A DNA stretch of 64,000 nucleotides from Phytoseiulus persimilis (taxonomy: Eukaryota; Arthropoda; Arachnida; Mesostigmata; Phytoseiidae): positions 23,808,001 through 23,872,000 of the forward strand of contig CM075101.1 of NCBI GenBank assembly GCA_037576195.1, in the 5' to 3' direction. Numbering within the stretch: the stretch's first letter is position 1; every line of letters starts with the position of its first letter. Of this stretch, positions 18,000 through 29,000 are shown one piece after another. The notes under the pieces are model-generated. The model searched no databases and was not told the origin of the DNA. It worked only from the letters and a program-made list of their open reading frames with translations. Both the position numbers and the translations under genes were made by a program.

Positions 18000-20900
18000 G
18001 GAAGCCGACGAAGGGAGCGGGACGCGACGAAGGACGCTTTTTTGGCGTCCCAGTAAGACTCCTACCGATTCGGACTCACGTAGCCTGCTACAACTGACCA
18101 GAAAAACCAGAGTGGAAGGTGCCCGCCGGTCCGGAATCCGAAAATTGTCTAAGTAATTTTAACAACAAACGTTAAAGATTTTTTGTATTTTCGACTCTGT
18201 CTCACCAGAGTTCCACCCGTCAGCGCTGGAAATCATTGTTGTTCACATGAGAATGACAATCGCTGATGAAAAAGTCGCGAATAGTTCCAGAAGAAACTCG
18301 GGTACGGCTCGTTCTTTATGAGTTCTGTGATTCGACACGCTTGTAATTCTGCGGTGGTACGAGATTTACACTGTTGATGAGCGATCCGATAATCAACACC
18401 CTCCGCACAAATGTCGCACCCGAATATCCGTTTCGCAGATGCGTTTCCGACATGGCCAGTCCAGCACGTTGTTTCCTCAACTTAAATTCCTCGATAGCTC
18501 TCAAGCAAAATATCTTGCCTCGAAATGCGGTTCTGTAGGCCAGAAGTCGGTATTTTCACCAGAGTAATTGAATCCGTTACTGACCGAACGCGCGATTACC
18601 TCGGAAGATAATTCTCCGACAGAATAATTCGGTTTTGAATTCCTGCTCAAAAAGCAAATGCGTGCGCGCTGAGTTGGGAATTCGCTAATTCGCCTCAACT
18701 TCCAGCGGTCGAGCTGCCTCTTTTCTGTTGCCTCTCCTGGAAAGTCCCGGAACACTCAAAACAACGGCAGCGCTGGATGAACCATTCCAATTTATAATGC
18801 TGTGCCTCGTGAGCAGCAATCGATAGCTAACATCGCTAGGACACGAGTAGTGAGAGTTCATGATCAGTTGAATCAAGAGCTTGCGAGGTTCAGGTTGTGC
18901 CCGAAGAACTTCCCTGAGTGGGCAACGAACGTCTCACTCGCTCCTCTAGAATCCAGATCCTGAACTGAGTTGGCATGAATGAAATCTCTGTGATTTTGGG
19001 GTTCTGAACTGTTTATCGAGAATATATTCGCAGCTCATCCACAGTGACTACATGTCGTCCGACATATGACCGCGAGGACTCAGGAGAAGCCCTGAGGGCG
19101 GGGAAACTGTAACTAGTGCCTTCCATCCTTGAAACATGATCGACACACCCAATCTAGGGTGGATTGCTCAGTTGTGACACGTGCCTGAGTTCATCCCCGA
19201 AGGAGGAACCTTCCTCTCATGTAAGGATCGCCTTGTGTACAATATTAGGAGAGGTTACGTTTGACCTGGAAGTTCAGGAGCAAGGCGTCGAGGTTTTAGT
19301 TCCTAATTCGATCCAGGATCGATGATCTTCATTGACCGCCTATAGGATAGGCCTATACCACATTATATCATGTATTGCTCAGTTTTGGGAGGCTAGAGAC
19401 CCAACTAACATAGTATGAAGTCAGGCGATTAGGGGGAAAGGGGCTAAAGCCTGCTCAGCCACCTTCGGCTACACCGCTGTGTGCACTATGGTGTCGTTGA
19501 CGCGTCGAAACGTCTGTTACGGACCGCTGCGATATGTCAAGCTCCGAAAGGCGTGTGCGGTCTTGCAATGGTTGCGCCAAAAGCATGCCAACTGACGAGA
19601 CGGACTCGACTCCGACGTCTTGAGACTCCCTCTGAGTTCAACCCAATGGCCCTGTTGGAGGGCTGCCTGTCTGTTCGGGAGGGTGGATACCCGAATCTCC
19701 GACTACTCAGGATCTCGACTCAAGTACCCGGAACTCCTCATGCCCGGTACCTCAACAACTATTCTCCCTCGAACGGGGTCTCGGTGGAAGCCAACGAGAC
19801 TTCTATGCTGAGACCTGAGTCTAGAAGAGGACTTGGGCAGTGTGAAAAAAAAGCTGAGGATGTAAAGTAAACCGGAGGAACCGTGGATCCGATTAGCATA
19901 GGCGTGACCCGGTGCTCATATTGACTCTCTTCCAAGCGAAAATCGGCTCCTAAATTCACATTCGAGGTCGTCCCATCGCAGTTGCATTTCGGCTGCAAAT
20001 ACAGAACCGAACAGGGCGCACAAATCGATCGAGTTCGCGATCTCGAACTGACGCATGAACGAAGCTCCATTACATGTCTAGAATTACATATCGACGCGAC
20101 CCAGTGGATCATTGATCCCTACGAAGCCTGTTGCGCAAATATCGCGGTACGGGAACTGCATCTATTGCGGTTCATCCGAATCAAGCGCACCACGAGCAGA
20201 TAATGTGGAGTCCCGCTTCATCCATGGACAAAATTCGTCGAAAAACCAGGATAGAACTCCTCCCATCGTTCACCTCTAACAGGCCTCTGACGGAACGTCC
20301 TCGGGAGACGCTCATTAGAAATAATCGTGGGTAAAACAAACATCATCCCTAGTGTCTAGGATCGGTACGTCTGAATGCAAAATTTGAGGGAGAGAAGTCG
20401 TCGGGATATTAGGTATTCGGGATTCCGGACGTTTAGGTCAGGGTTCTGTGTACTCGCTCTGAGTATTCCGACATGCGTGACGACCTGCCGACATCTATCC
20501 ATAGACATATCTTCTCATGCGCGCAGTTGATCTCCGCCGAGTCTCCGAATTCAGTCAGAAAAAAACGGAAGCGACGCTCTAGACTTCCTCGCTCCATATT
20601 AGTTTCGAAGCTCTGCCATAAGAATCTGACGAGGTGGTTCAACGTATGAAACAAAAAGCTTCGTTGTAATTCAAGGGAACAGGAAGTTTGCCCTGACCCT
20701 GACAATGAGTTTGAGCACGGCGCTGAAAGTTCGCCCGAATTTTGAGCTAAGTGTGCCTTCACCGAAGCAGAAATCACTGATGGGTGACGGCGGGTGGCTT
20801 GACTAATGCTGGAAGACGCTTTACTGGAAGGAACCGGGAGTGCAAGTTTCCCAAAGGCGAATACTGCATCACAGATTGAGAAAATGGTAAGCCCGTCCGA

Positions 20901-22918
20901 CTGCGCGTCAATTCTATCCACTGCAGGTCGGTCGGCCGGAATCCTCATGGAAAGGGATCGGCCATCGCCAAGGTCGGACACGGACAAGATTCTTTCAATT
21001 AGTTTAGGTGATTTCCTATGAGACGGGCGAGGGAAGCGCGGAGGGGAAATGTACAGCTTACGAAAGCGAGCTCGTTCCCGCTCAATCCTCCCCGCGCTCG
21101 GTCGCCACCCCATTCTCGATGGTTGCCCCATCGTCCATGGTTGCCCCCTTCGCTATAACTGTCGAGTCCGACGCCGGGGCGGGGGACGATGCATCAGCAC
21201 AATAACCGAAATGAGATACACCGCTGCCTGCGAGTAATAGCACTGTTTGGAGACGTTCTGATATGTTGTCAAACCCGACATCATCGCCATTGAGTTTCCG
21301 TGAACAAACCATCAGCTTGGAAGCGCCGTAGAACATCCCTAGTTCTCCAGGAGACCGCGCAAGACTCACACCGGAGGCTCCCGGAGTCGTGTCGAAAAAT
21401 CGAGACAACGAGATGTGTGACCAACCAATCTCACGTTTCCGATCTCAACCGTATTACGGCTCGACATTTGCAGAGAGGCTTTCCAATATGATGGCAACCA
21501 TCGTCACCGAACGCGTATTCGTACGATGGGAGCAGCGAACTTGGAAGGGACGCTGTCCGAAAACGCTTTCGTTCGGCGCCATCAGAGAAGAATTCTCGAC
21601 CGAAGACACCTCCCCCGCACTACCGCTGGAGGGGATGCCCGGAAGGGAATCATCCCCCAACTTGACATCGCTCATTCTTACGTGCCGACCCAACCCGTGA
21701 TTCGATTTAATATTCGTTCCCAGCATAGTGAGGGGCATAGTTCTTGAAGTTCCTGGCTAAGTGCTCAGAGACAAAGAACCGGTCTCATCGGACTTGGATT
21801 CAACAACAAGATTATATCGCTCACTATCGATCATCGGAAATTTCACGAATTTGGGATGCTTTCGATGATCGATCTTGGATTCGTAGAGAGTGAATTTTCT
21901 GGAGTTATTGTCAACAAAGAGGCTTCGAGAACCTGATGAGATCCGAAACAGTGGCGCGATTCCGCGTTCCGGTGCGATTCGGAAGTATACTCTTGATGTT
22001 GTGGCACAAGTGCGGACATTCCAGAAAAACAGCACCACCGCGAAATTCACACTAGCGACTCAATAAACTGCCCCGAGAGATCCTACATTCCGCTGCGATC
22101 GCTTTCTTGTACTTGCTGACTCCCTGCAAAAGCACACCCGCTGATAGAGTCTATTCCAAATTACTTCGCTGTCCCCGTCTTGAGATAAGACGGCACATGC
22201 AGCACAATGAAAATCGCAGTCCGTCCGTCGGAAACCGATTGCAGAATCGGCTCGGGCGAACGAGCGGGTGATATGCGAGCGCGCCAGCGGCTGACAGACG
22301 GGAGGTCCGACCGACCCTGCATCTGATCAATACGTCGCGTCGTTTCGTTGCTGATGAGATTCCAATGAACTCGTTACACGGACGTCGTAACCTCCTCCCC
22401 TCGCTTCCCCCACTCCATCCTCACCGTTCTCTCCCTGCGTTCCGATAACTGGCGGAATCTCGAGCCTTGATGTTCTTTCCCGACGTGACTAGCGTGCCGC
22501 TTTCCGGCTGCCGTAACATCTCTCGGAGCTCGCGGGCTCATCTGTGCAGATCCATAACCGCAGTATTCCTGACGCCGATTTAAGGCGAATGAACGAGGTT
22601 CAAGGGACCGCAGGACCAGGAGGGGTTGTCGTCCACACTGATCATGCGTCAGAGCTGAGGAACAGGACTCGTGGCGGAAGGCGGAACGTGGCGTTGTTGA
22701 TTAACGCCCCATTGGGATGATTTATCGGGCTGTGGGCGCGCTGAGGACTTCGCGGCCAGTAGCAATCATTCGTTTTAGCGGCTTGTAACGAAAGTTAACG
22801 TTGGGACATCGTGATTCCAGTGCAGTGCGGTCACATGGAAAGTGGTCGCCCCCTGTTTAATTGCCATCCAATGAATAGAGCTCAGCCGAGCGGAGCGGAA
22901 TTCAAATGAACCAATCAT
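18000..22918. other. Unassigned spacer between secreted-protein genes
   Basis: Nearly 5 kb with no recognised gene. It contains a hairpin-rich block at about 19.0-19.9 kb, a plus-strand 129-codon frame (19481-19870) without a known motif, and several protein-like minus-strand frames at 20.4-22.05 kb, including a 97-codon frame at 21757-22050 that lacks an ATG near its start. I cannot assign any of these; see the findings. Confidence 0.5.
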
Positions 22919-22924
22919 TTTATT
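22919..22924 (-). terminator. Polyadenylation signal of the secreted-protein gene at 23.1 kb
   Basis: TTTATT on the plus strand (AATAAA on the minus strand), about 205 nt past the stop codon of the minus-strand gene at 23129-23492. Confidence 0.55.
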
Positions 22925-23128
22925 TACAAGCAAGCACTCCCGGGTAGTTCCGATCTGCGCCGCTCTGGTTCGAGGGCATCGACACTAGAAACAACGACGG
23001 AGGATCCAGGCTAGCATTGACTCGCACGCGTACTTCTAGATTCACGCTGAGCTCGGCAGCGGATAGAGCATCGATCATTCCGAGCGGCGCCGACAACCGA
23101 GTCGCATCGCGATTCCCCTCCGGAACCT

Positions 23129-23492
23129 CTAGTAGAATCCGTATGCGCCGCCATGGAGTCCATAGCCGGCCAGGCCCAGCCCGTGTCCTGGCACGAGGCC
23201 GTGCCCGTGGCTCAGACCGTGGCCGTAGCCGAGCCCGTGGCCAACAGGGTGAACCTGATGGCGATAGACATGGCTCGATCCGTGGTACGGATGATGGACG
23301 TGCGAGCCGTATGAGCTGACCCGAGCCCCGTATCCTGCGAACGCCGTTGAAGCGAACGCGCCGAAGAGCATGAGAATAATTGCCTGCGAAGTAAGTGCAA
23401 AAATATGGAGGAGACCTCTCCGAGTTTGGCTCATGGGGCTCCTCGGCGTCTGCGGAGTACAAAGGATGGGCGATACTCACAACGAGCTTCAT
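23129..23492 (-). CDS. Small secreted Gly/His/Tyr-rich cuticle-type protein
   Basis: Minus-strand exons 23492-23481 (12 nt, MKLV) and 23383-23129, phase 0, with donor GTGAGT and acceptor GCAG; 88 residues. The signal peptide is MKLVAIILMLFGAFASTAFA. The mature N-terminal part reads YGSHVHHPYHGSSHVYRHQ, then VHPVGHG, followed by GLGYGHGLSHGHGL-type repeats and a YGFY end. The block G-(A/S)-H-x-x-HP-x-x-G-x-S-x-V-x-R-x-Q-x-HP is shared with the gene at 24240-25924, and the GYGHG repeats with the gene at 17524, so all three are related. A structural role in cuticle or secreted matrix is inferred from composition and gene structure; the His content could allow metal binding or quinone cross-linking, but nothing in the sequence proves it. 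Confidence 0.85.
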
Positions 23493-23549
23493 GTTTCGAG
23501 TCGAGTAGTGGTTTGCGTGTGAGCTCGCGTTTCGAGTGTTTGCTTTGCG

Positions 23550-23586
23550 GAATGAAACTCGCTCAAAACGGGTGTGTCCATTTAAA
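23550..23586 (-). promoter_or_regulatory. Core promoter of the secreted-protein gene at 23.1 kb
   Basis: On the minus strand TTTAAA (23586-23581) is followed by TCATTC (23555-23550), with 33 nt from the first T to the initiator A at 23553. This predicts a 5' UTR of about 60 nt before the ATG at 23492. FAS-B has the same two motifs at nearly the same spacing. Confidence 0.5.
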
Positions 23587-24085
23587 GTCGGAGCCAAGGA
23601 GAGTTCCCGAGGGAGAGTGCAGCAAAAATAGCCGAATTGGAATGAGCGGGGCGAATACCTTTTTTTTGCTGCTCAGAAAACCATCGCAGTGACCTCACCC
23701 AAAACTAACAATGCCTTCTGGTCTATTGATCGCAACAGTCTTCGTCTCTGACGCCGCGCCACAACTGTGACCGTCGTTGACGTTGTCATTGTTGAAATAT
23801 GAACCACGGCTACAGCGGGATTGCGCAATGAGAGCATTCAGCATATCTCAAACAAAAAAGCACATCTTGGGAGCGAGGGTTACTTTCTCTCGAAAGTGAG
23901 ATTAGGTGGCCGCTGAGTCGAACAACGTCGCTACCCTCCCCGAAAACTGTGAACATGCTGATAACGGAGCTCCAGTTGGGATACAGACCTCCCTTCTGGC
24001 CAGAGCGGTAGCTCAAACAATTATTTGGATTTGGGAGAGCGATAGAATCATCGGGGGCGCAACTGAGAGCGACTGAGTTCTCATG

Positions 24086-24091
24086 TTTATT
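24086..24091 (-). terminator. Polyadenylation signal of the His-rich gene
   Basis: TTTATT on the plus strand (AATAAA on the minus strand), about 150 nt past the stop codon of the His-rich minus-strand gene ending at 24240. Confidence 0.55.
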
Positions 24092-24239
24092 GAACGAACC
24101 TCATCCCTTGCTGGCGACTCGAATGTGAGAGCATTCAGAATCTCTATATACATACGTTGTTAACTTGAGTTGGTGATCCTCACATTCAGCCTCTCACGCA
24201 ACATATTCCGATGACATCGATGCCGGATCGCCAACTTTC

Positions 24240-25924
24240 TCAGTATTCTTGATGATGGTCATGATGATTGTGGTATTCGTAAGCGGGTTCTTCGGCGTCC
24301 CCTTCGTAGTGGTCGTGTTCTCCGTGATGGCTGGGGTGACTAGCGTGGTAATCGTGCTCGTGACCGTCATGATAGGAGTCGTAACCTTCGTGAACTTCGT
24401 ATGCGTGAGGATGTATCTGTGTCCTCCACACAGATGATTTGCCCCACCATGGATGAGTGATGTGGGCTCCGTAAGCCACGACACGAGGCTCCACTCCGCA
24501 GTAGGCGATGCCTATCGCGCAGCTGAAGAAAACGCACTGGAAAGTGAAAAAAATCATCAATCAACTACTCTGTGGTCCGCACCAGCTCCTGAATCCGTCG
24601 CCCACCTCGTCATCTGGATAAGTTTTTCAGACTCAAGATCATGCGGCTACAGGTCACAGATGGAGATCCGGAACTTTCTCGCACCCGGGTTCAAACGAAA
24701 TTCGTTGGAGCCAAAACGGGTCCACTGTCGCTTTTGCAAGAACCGAATCGTCAAGCGCACAGACAACGGGCACCCGAAGCCGCCGCAGCACTGGGCCATC
24801 TCCCTTAACGCAGGAATCAGGTGTCCTGATCCTTTGTTTTTGATGGGTATCGGAAATCTGTCATCCAGAGCTCGAGTATCCGGACCGAAGGGCGAAGATA
24901 GCGAACCAGAGAAACGGCGAGCGGTAGGAATTGGAAACGAACGATAAGAAGACACCGAATTCGCCCGTTCCTCAATCTCGAGGGATCTATCACGCAAGAT
25001 ATTGCCATGCTGAGCGAACGGGCAACCAGCCAAACTGGTTCTGCGACCGGTCTGACCCCAAGCATCGATTTCCACTGGTGCCACCCTGGAAGCCGTCCTC
25101 AGAGACTCTCCTTGTGCGTCTGTCTCTGCGCTCGTCCGGCCGTTCCCACTCGTCCACCCGTTGCGACCGAACCGATTCTGTGTTGAGCGCCTAATCATCC
25201 GATCGATTTCCCCGCCGGTCCTCCCGAGGATCCGACCTGAACTTTCTGATAACAGCCTGGCATCGGATCACTCGGGCTCGAAATTTCGCTCATTTGTTCG
25301 GCCAAAACTGTGACGTCTGAGCTCGGGACAGACGTCAAAACTCCGTATGTTGGCGCTGCGGTTTCGTGGGACGACAAGGAAACGAAAGGTATACTCACTC
25401 AGCTCTTTTCTCTCGCGAACGAAAAAATCGCTTTCCGGAGGGACCCCAGACCCAGAGATGAACTGGGAAACACCCCAACAGACGGGCACTTTGGAAGGTT
25501 GAGAATGTTTCGGGGGGTTGCGTAAACAACGCTATGATTAACCGCGGGAACCCCTGTGCCGTCGTCCGTTCTCGTAAATCTTGGCAATAAGGCTCTGAGC
25601 ACTCGTTGCTAAGCTTGACGATGACAGCAATCATCCTCGCTTTACTGGCTGGAGCCTTGAATTTGATACGCAAGCGGTTGTGCGGTCCGGCTCCGCCAGA
25701 TCTCTCGTTTGCTCGTCTGAACAATTGGGATTTTCGACCCGCGGTTTGATCCTCGTATCGTATGCTGTCAGTAAGATGGCGTGTTTCCGCCGGAGTTCAG
25801 CCTGCGCGCTGCTACCTGATCGGGCCCGACTGGAGAAACGGTATTTTCGGAAGGAAAACTCCTTCTCACTCGAGCCGCGGTGATGTCGACTCATTTCTGA
25901 ATTGAGACTCACGAGCAACTTCAT
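24240..25924 (-). CDS. Small secreted His/Glu/Tyr-rich protein, paralogue of the previous gene
   Basis: Minus-strand exon 2 is 24536-24240, preceded by a good acceptor (CACTTTCCAG). It lacks a convincing start of its own. The only matching first exon I found is 25924-25913 (ATG AAG TTG CTC followed by GTGAGT), which gives MKLLCVFFSCAIGIAYC, a good signal peptide, in phase 0. The product is 102 residues and the intron 1376 nt, much longer than in the sister genes. The mature protein has YGAHITHPWWGKSSVWR-TQIHP, matching the sister gene at 23.1 kb, then an acidic, His-rich tail (HDGHEHDYHASHPSHHGEHDH and similar). Such tails often bind divalent metals, but that is an inference. A TATA box upstream of 25924 supports the exon 1 choice. 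An alternative is an ATG in frame at 24560 without splicing. Confidence 0.65.
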
Positions 25925-26044
25925 CTTGACTGCTCCTGTTTGAGCAACTTTTCGACCGTGGAACCGTTTTCGCACTCTGTACACTTCTTCGAGTTGACAC
26001 TGCCTCCTCGTTGGCGGGATTCCAGCTTATCGAACAACCCTCGG

Positions 26045-26052
26045 TTATATAA
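26045..26052 (-). promoter_or_regulatory. TATA box of the His-rich gene
   Basis: TTATATAA, 121-128 nt upstream of the proposed ATG at 25924 on the minus strand. It predicts transcription from about 26020 and supports the distant 12-nt first coding exon. No clear initiator was seen. Confidence 0.45.
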
Positions 26053-29000
26053 CACGTGGACCGATGGTGAGCGAGAGTCAACCCGGCAAGTCCGTCCCGT
26101 GACCGGTCAGAGAAAGTGAGAAAACCGTCAGGTTAGAAGTTTCGAAACGAATAAACGAAAGCATTCGGCTAAGTAGCGCCACAGAGGAGATACTATGCTG
26201 GGGCAACGGAGAGGAGCCAAAAGTTTGCTCACAACTCGTGGCAGCAGTTGTTAATTACCCTGTCATCACGAGACAAACAGCAATGGTTCGCAATGGACAC
26301 AATGGAAGGAGAAGACGAAAGGTAGAATAAGGTCAGAAGATGTGTTAGCTCACACTAGGAGCTGAGAGGCGGGGCAGAATGACGTTACAGAAACGGTACT
26401 GAAAACGATTCAGCTCCTTTACTGTGCGCTCTCGGTGTGGCCTGTGTCGCTCATGATGTCAACTTCGCGTCCGGAGCTTCTGAAGGGAACGACCCGTTGG
26501 AAATTGGAATATCCCGAGGTCGAAAGCTCTGCACTTTGTTCTTCTTCAAACGGTCGATTACGCAACAGCAGCTTTCTTCATTGTAATTTCTGCTCAGATA
26601 AACACAGGATGCGATTCTAGCGGACTGCCCGGGATATATTCTGCCTTCGTTAGGAAAGCAAACGAGACAAAGGGTCGCTGAGGAGCCGGTGTGAGGGTGC
26701 CGAGGAAAACACCGTTGCTCATTTCGTCATCGTGTGCCGAGCCCCGCTCAGAAAGAAAACATTGCTTGGAACACGCTCATCCGTGAAGCTTCAGTTTGCC
26801 GTCCGATTCCGGCTGGCTTTCTGGCAAATTGTGGCAGGAGCCAATTCTAGTTCATGTATTCAGCTGAGCATTCCATACGAGCTGGATACTCGATTATGGT
26901 AGCTTTGAGCCGAGGGCAGTACCAGTCAGCGAGTCAAGATGACGATTGGCTTGAAAGCTCAACGATCCGTCGCACAGAATCTGTGCCCATATCGCTCGGA
27001 ATCCGCGCGCCGAGAACGACTGCGACACATAATGAGCGCTCCTGAGACCGCTACTCCATCATGGGAGAATCAGGAGAGGCTGAGTTCCAGGCTAAGGTTC
27101 TTTCTGACAGCCGCGAGTGTCCCCTTCTCTATCTCGATAAGGAGTGGCGCGTCGCCAGATCTTCGCTCGAAACAGGAAATCTGGTCGCTGCCGAACGGAC
27201 TCTCTTGAAATAGAACACTCCCACACTGAAACGGCCTGCTGTGTGGCAGATTCAACCAAACGTGGTGGTTGCTCACGCATTTGCAGAATTGATTCCTGCG
27301 GCTCATTGCCTCGTCTACCTCACACCGCATTCGCGGGGAAACTTAAGAGAGAGAGAAAGACATGCATTTCGAGTCAAAGACATGCATGATTATTTTATCG
27401 GTTTGCCCCCCCTCCCCCACCCTTGTTCAGTCTGGGCTACTTGGCTATCGTGGCATCAAGCCAATGTTAGAGAATATCTCAATATCCTCTTGGTCAACGG
27501 TTCTGATTAAGTTGTGAAAAGCGGAATATCACAACGACTCAGCGGAGAAGTCCAACGAGGAAAATAAACCGAGCAACTGCAACTCGTCATGTTTGATCGT
27601 ATTTCGCAACGGTCGCCGGATTCGAATCTTGTTTTCACTTTCGTTTGAAGGTTGCGACACGTCGTTTCTGGAAGTGGATGTGCCCGCTCAACGGCTTGGC
27701 GGCATTGGCCTATTCGAACAATGGCCCACCTTTCAGTTTCGCGAGCTCTTCACAATCGTGTGCAGCGCTGAATTTTGCATCAAACCGAGAAAGACGCACA
27801 AATTAGACTACGCCCTTGATGCACTTAGTGCGAGCAAACGGTTGGACATATGACCTTTGACACTCTCTTTGTTCAGAGGTGTGAAATGAGGAGCAGAGCT
27901 ACATGACAGCACTGATGCTATCCATCTCTCAACCTTTATGAAGCCAACTCGCGATCATCGAGGTCTCGCGCTCATGAATCGTTCCCTGGTATCAAAATTT
28001 CAGGCTCGAGAAGGATTTTACTGTTGTGGACTCTATGGAACGTTGGATTCTCAATGAGTTGGCCCAGATCACTGCGAATCCGATTCAACTGCAAGAAGTT
28101 CTTGGATCGTTCAACTCTATAATTGAAGACACCGAGGTCGGTTCTGGAGCTTCCGGCAGTTCATCATTATCCTGGTGGCTTGCACAAACGGCCCATCATC
28201 CCGAAAGCCCCTGCCGGCGCTAGCGGAATCTCAATGAGCTGTGAAGTTTTGAGAGCTTCGGAATCAATCGTCGACGGAACCTGGTGTTTTCCTCCTGATC
28301 GCGGTGATTTCGTAACGTTCCTTCAGATATTCTGACGACACGCAACGGCGATGAACAATAGATATCTCCTCCGAGCTTTTCGCTGTGATCTGATCGGTCT
28401 TCACTTCATTCATTATCGACAGCTACGTTTTGTGGTGACATGATGTCGTGGAAGGATGCGCTTTCATGAGTGTTACACGAATCAGGAACGGGATCGACGG
28501 TGACTCAATATTTGAGAAGAGATCCAGATCATTCTCCATCGATGTCCTGCCATGTGGCCATGATAATCTCAGAATCGTGGTAGAAATTCCAATGACGTCG
28601 GCTGATACGAGAACTAATTACAAAAAACGTGTGTTATTTTTGCGGAGTTGACCAAGCGCTCAGTAGAGTACAAGACAGACAACGTGACCGCGTTCAGCCA
28701 GATCTGCCTGATTCGAGCTCTCACAATACGTGAGCTACGCTCCGGATTCTGAGCCGATCTGAATGCAGGAGCTAGGGGTGTCGACTGCAACCGTGCAGAA
28801 TGACTCCTCAGCTAGATGGTGGGAGATTATCACTGGGAATCTTGAAAAACGGCATTTTGGATGAGACGACGGAACGCAGAGCTTTATCACATCAGATGAT
28901 TGTCCCAGACTGTGTGCAGGCCGTGCCCTCTTCGGCAAGCGCCCTCTGCCGGTTGCCTGCACAGAGAGGTCCCTTTCTCAGGACGGCGAAAGGAGTACGG

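Noticed and set aside
20433-21131. 232-codon minus-strand frame as an annotated gene
   Set aside because: No motif, Ser/Arg-rich and without support from neighbouring exons; kept only as part of a finding.
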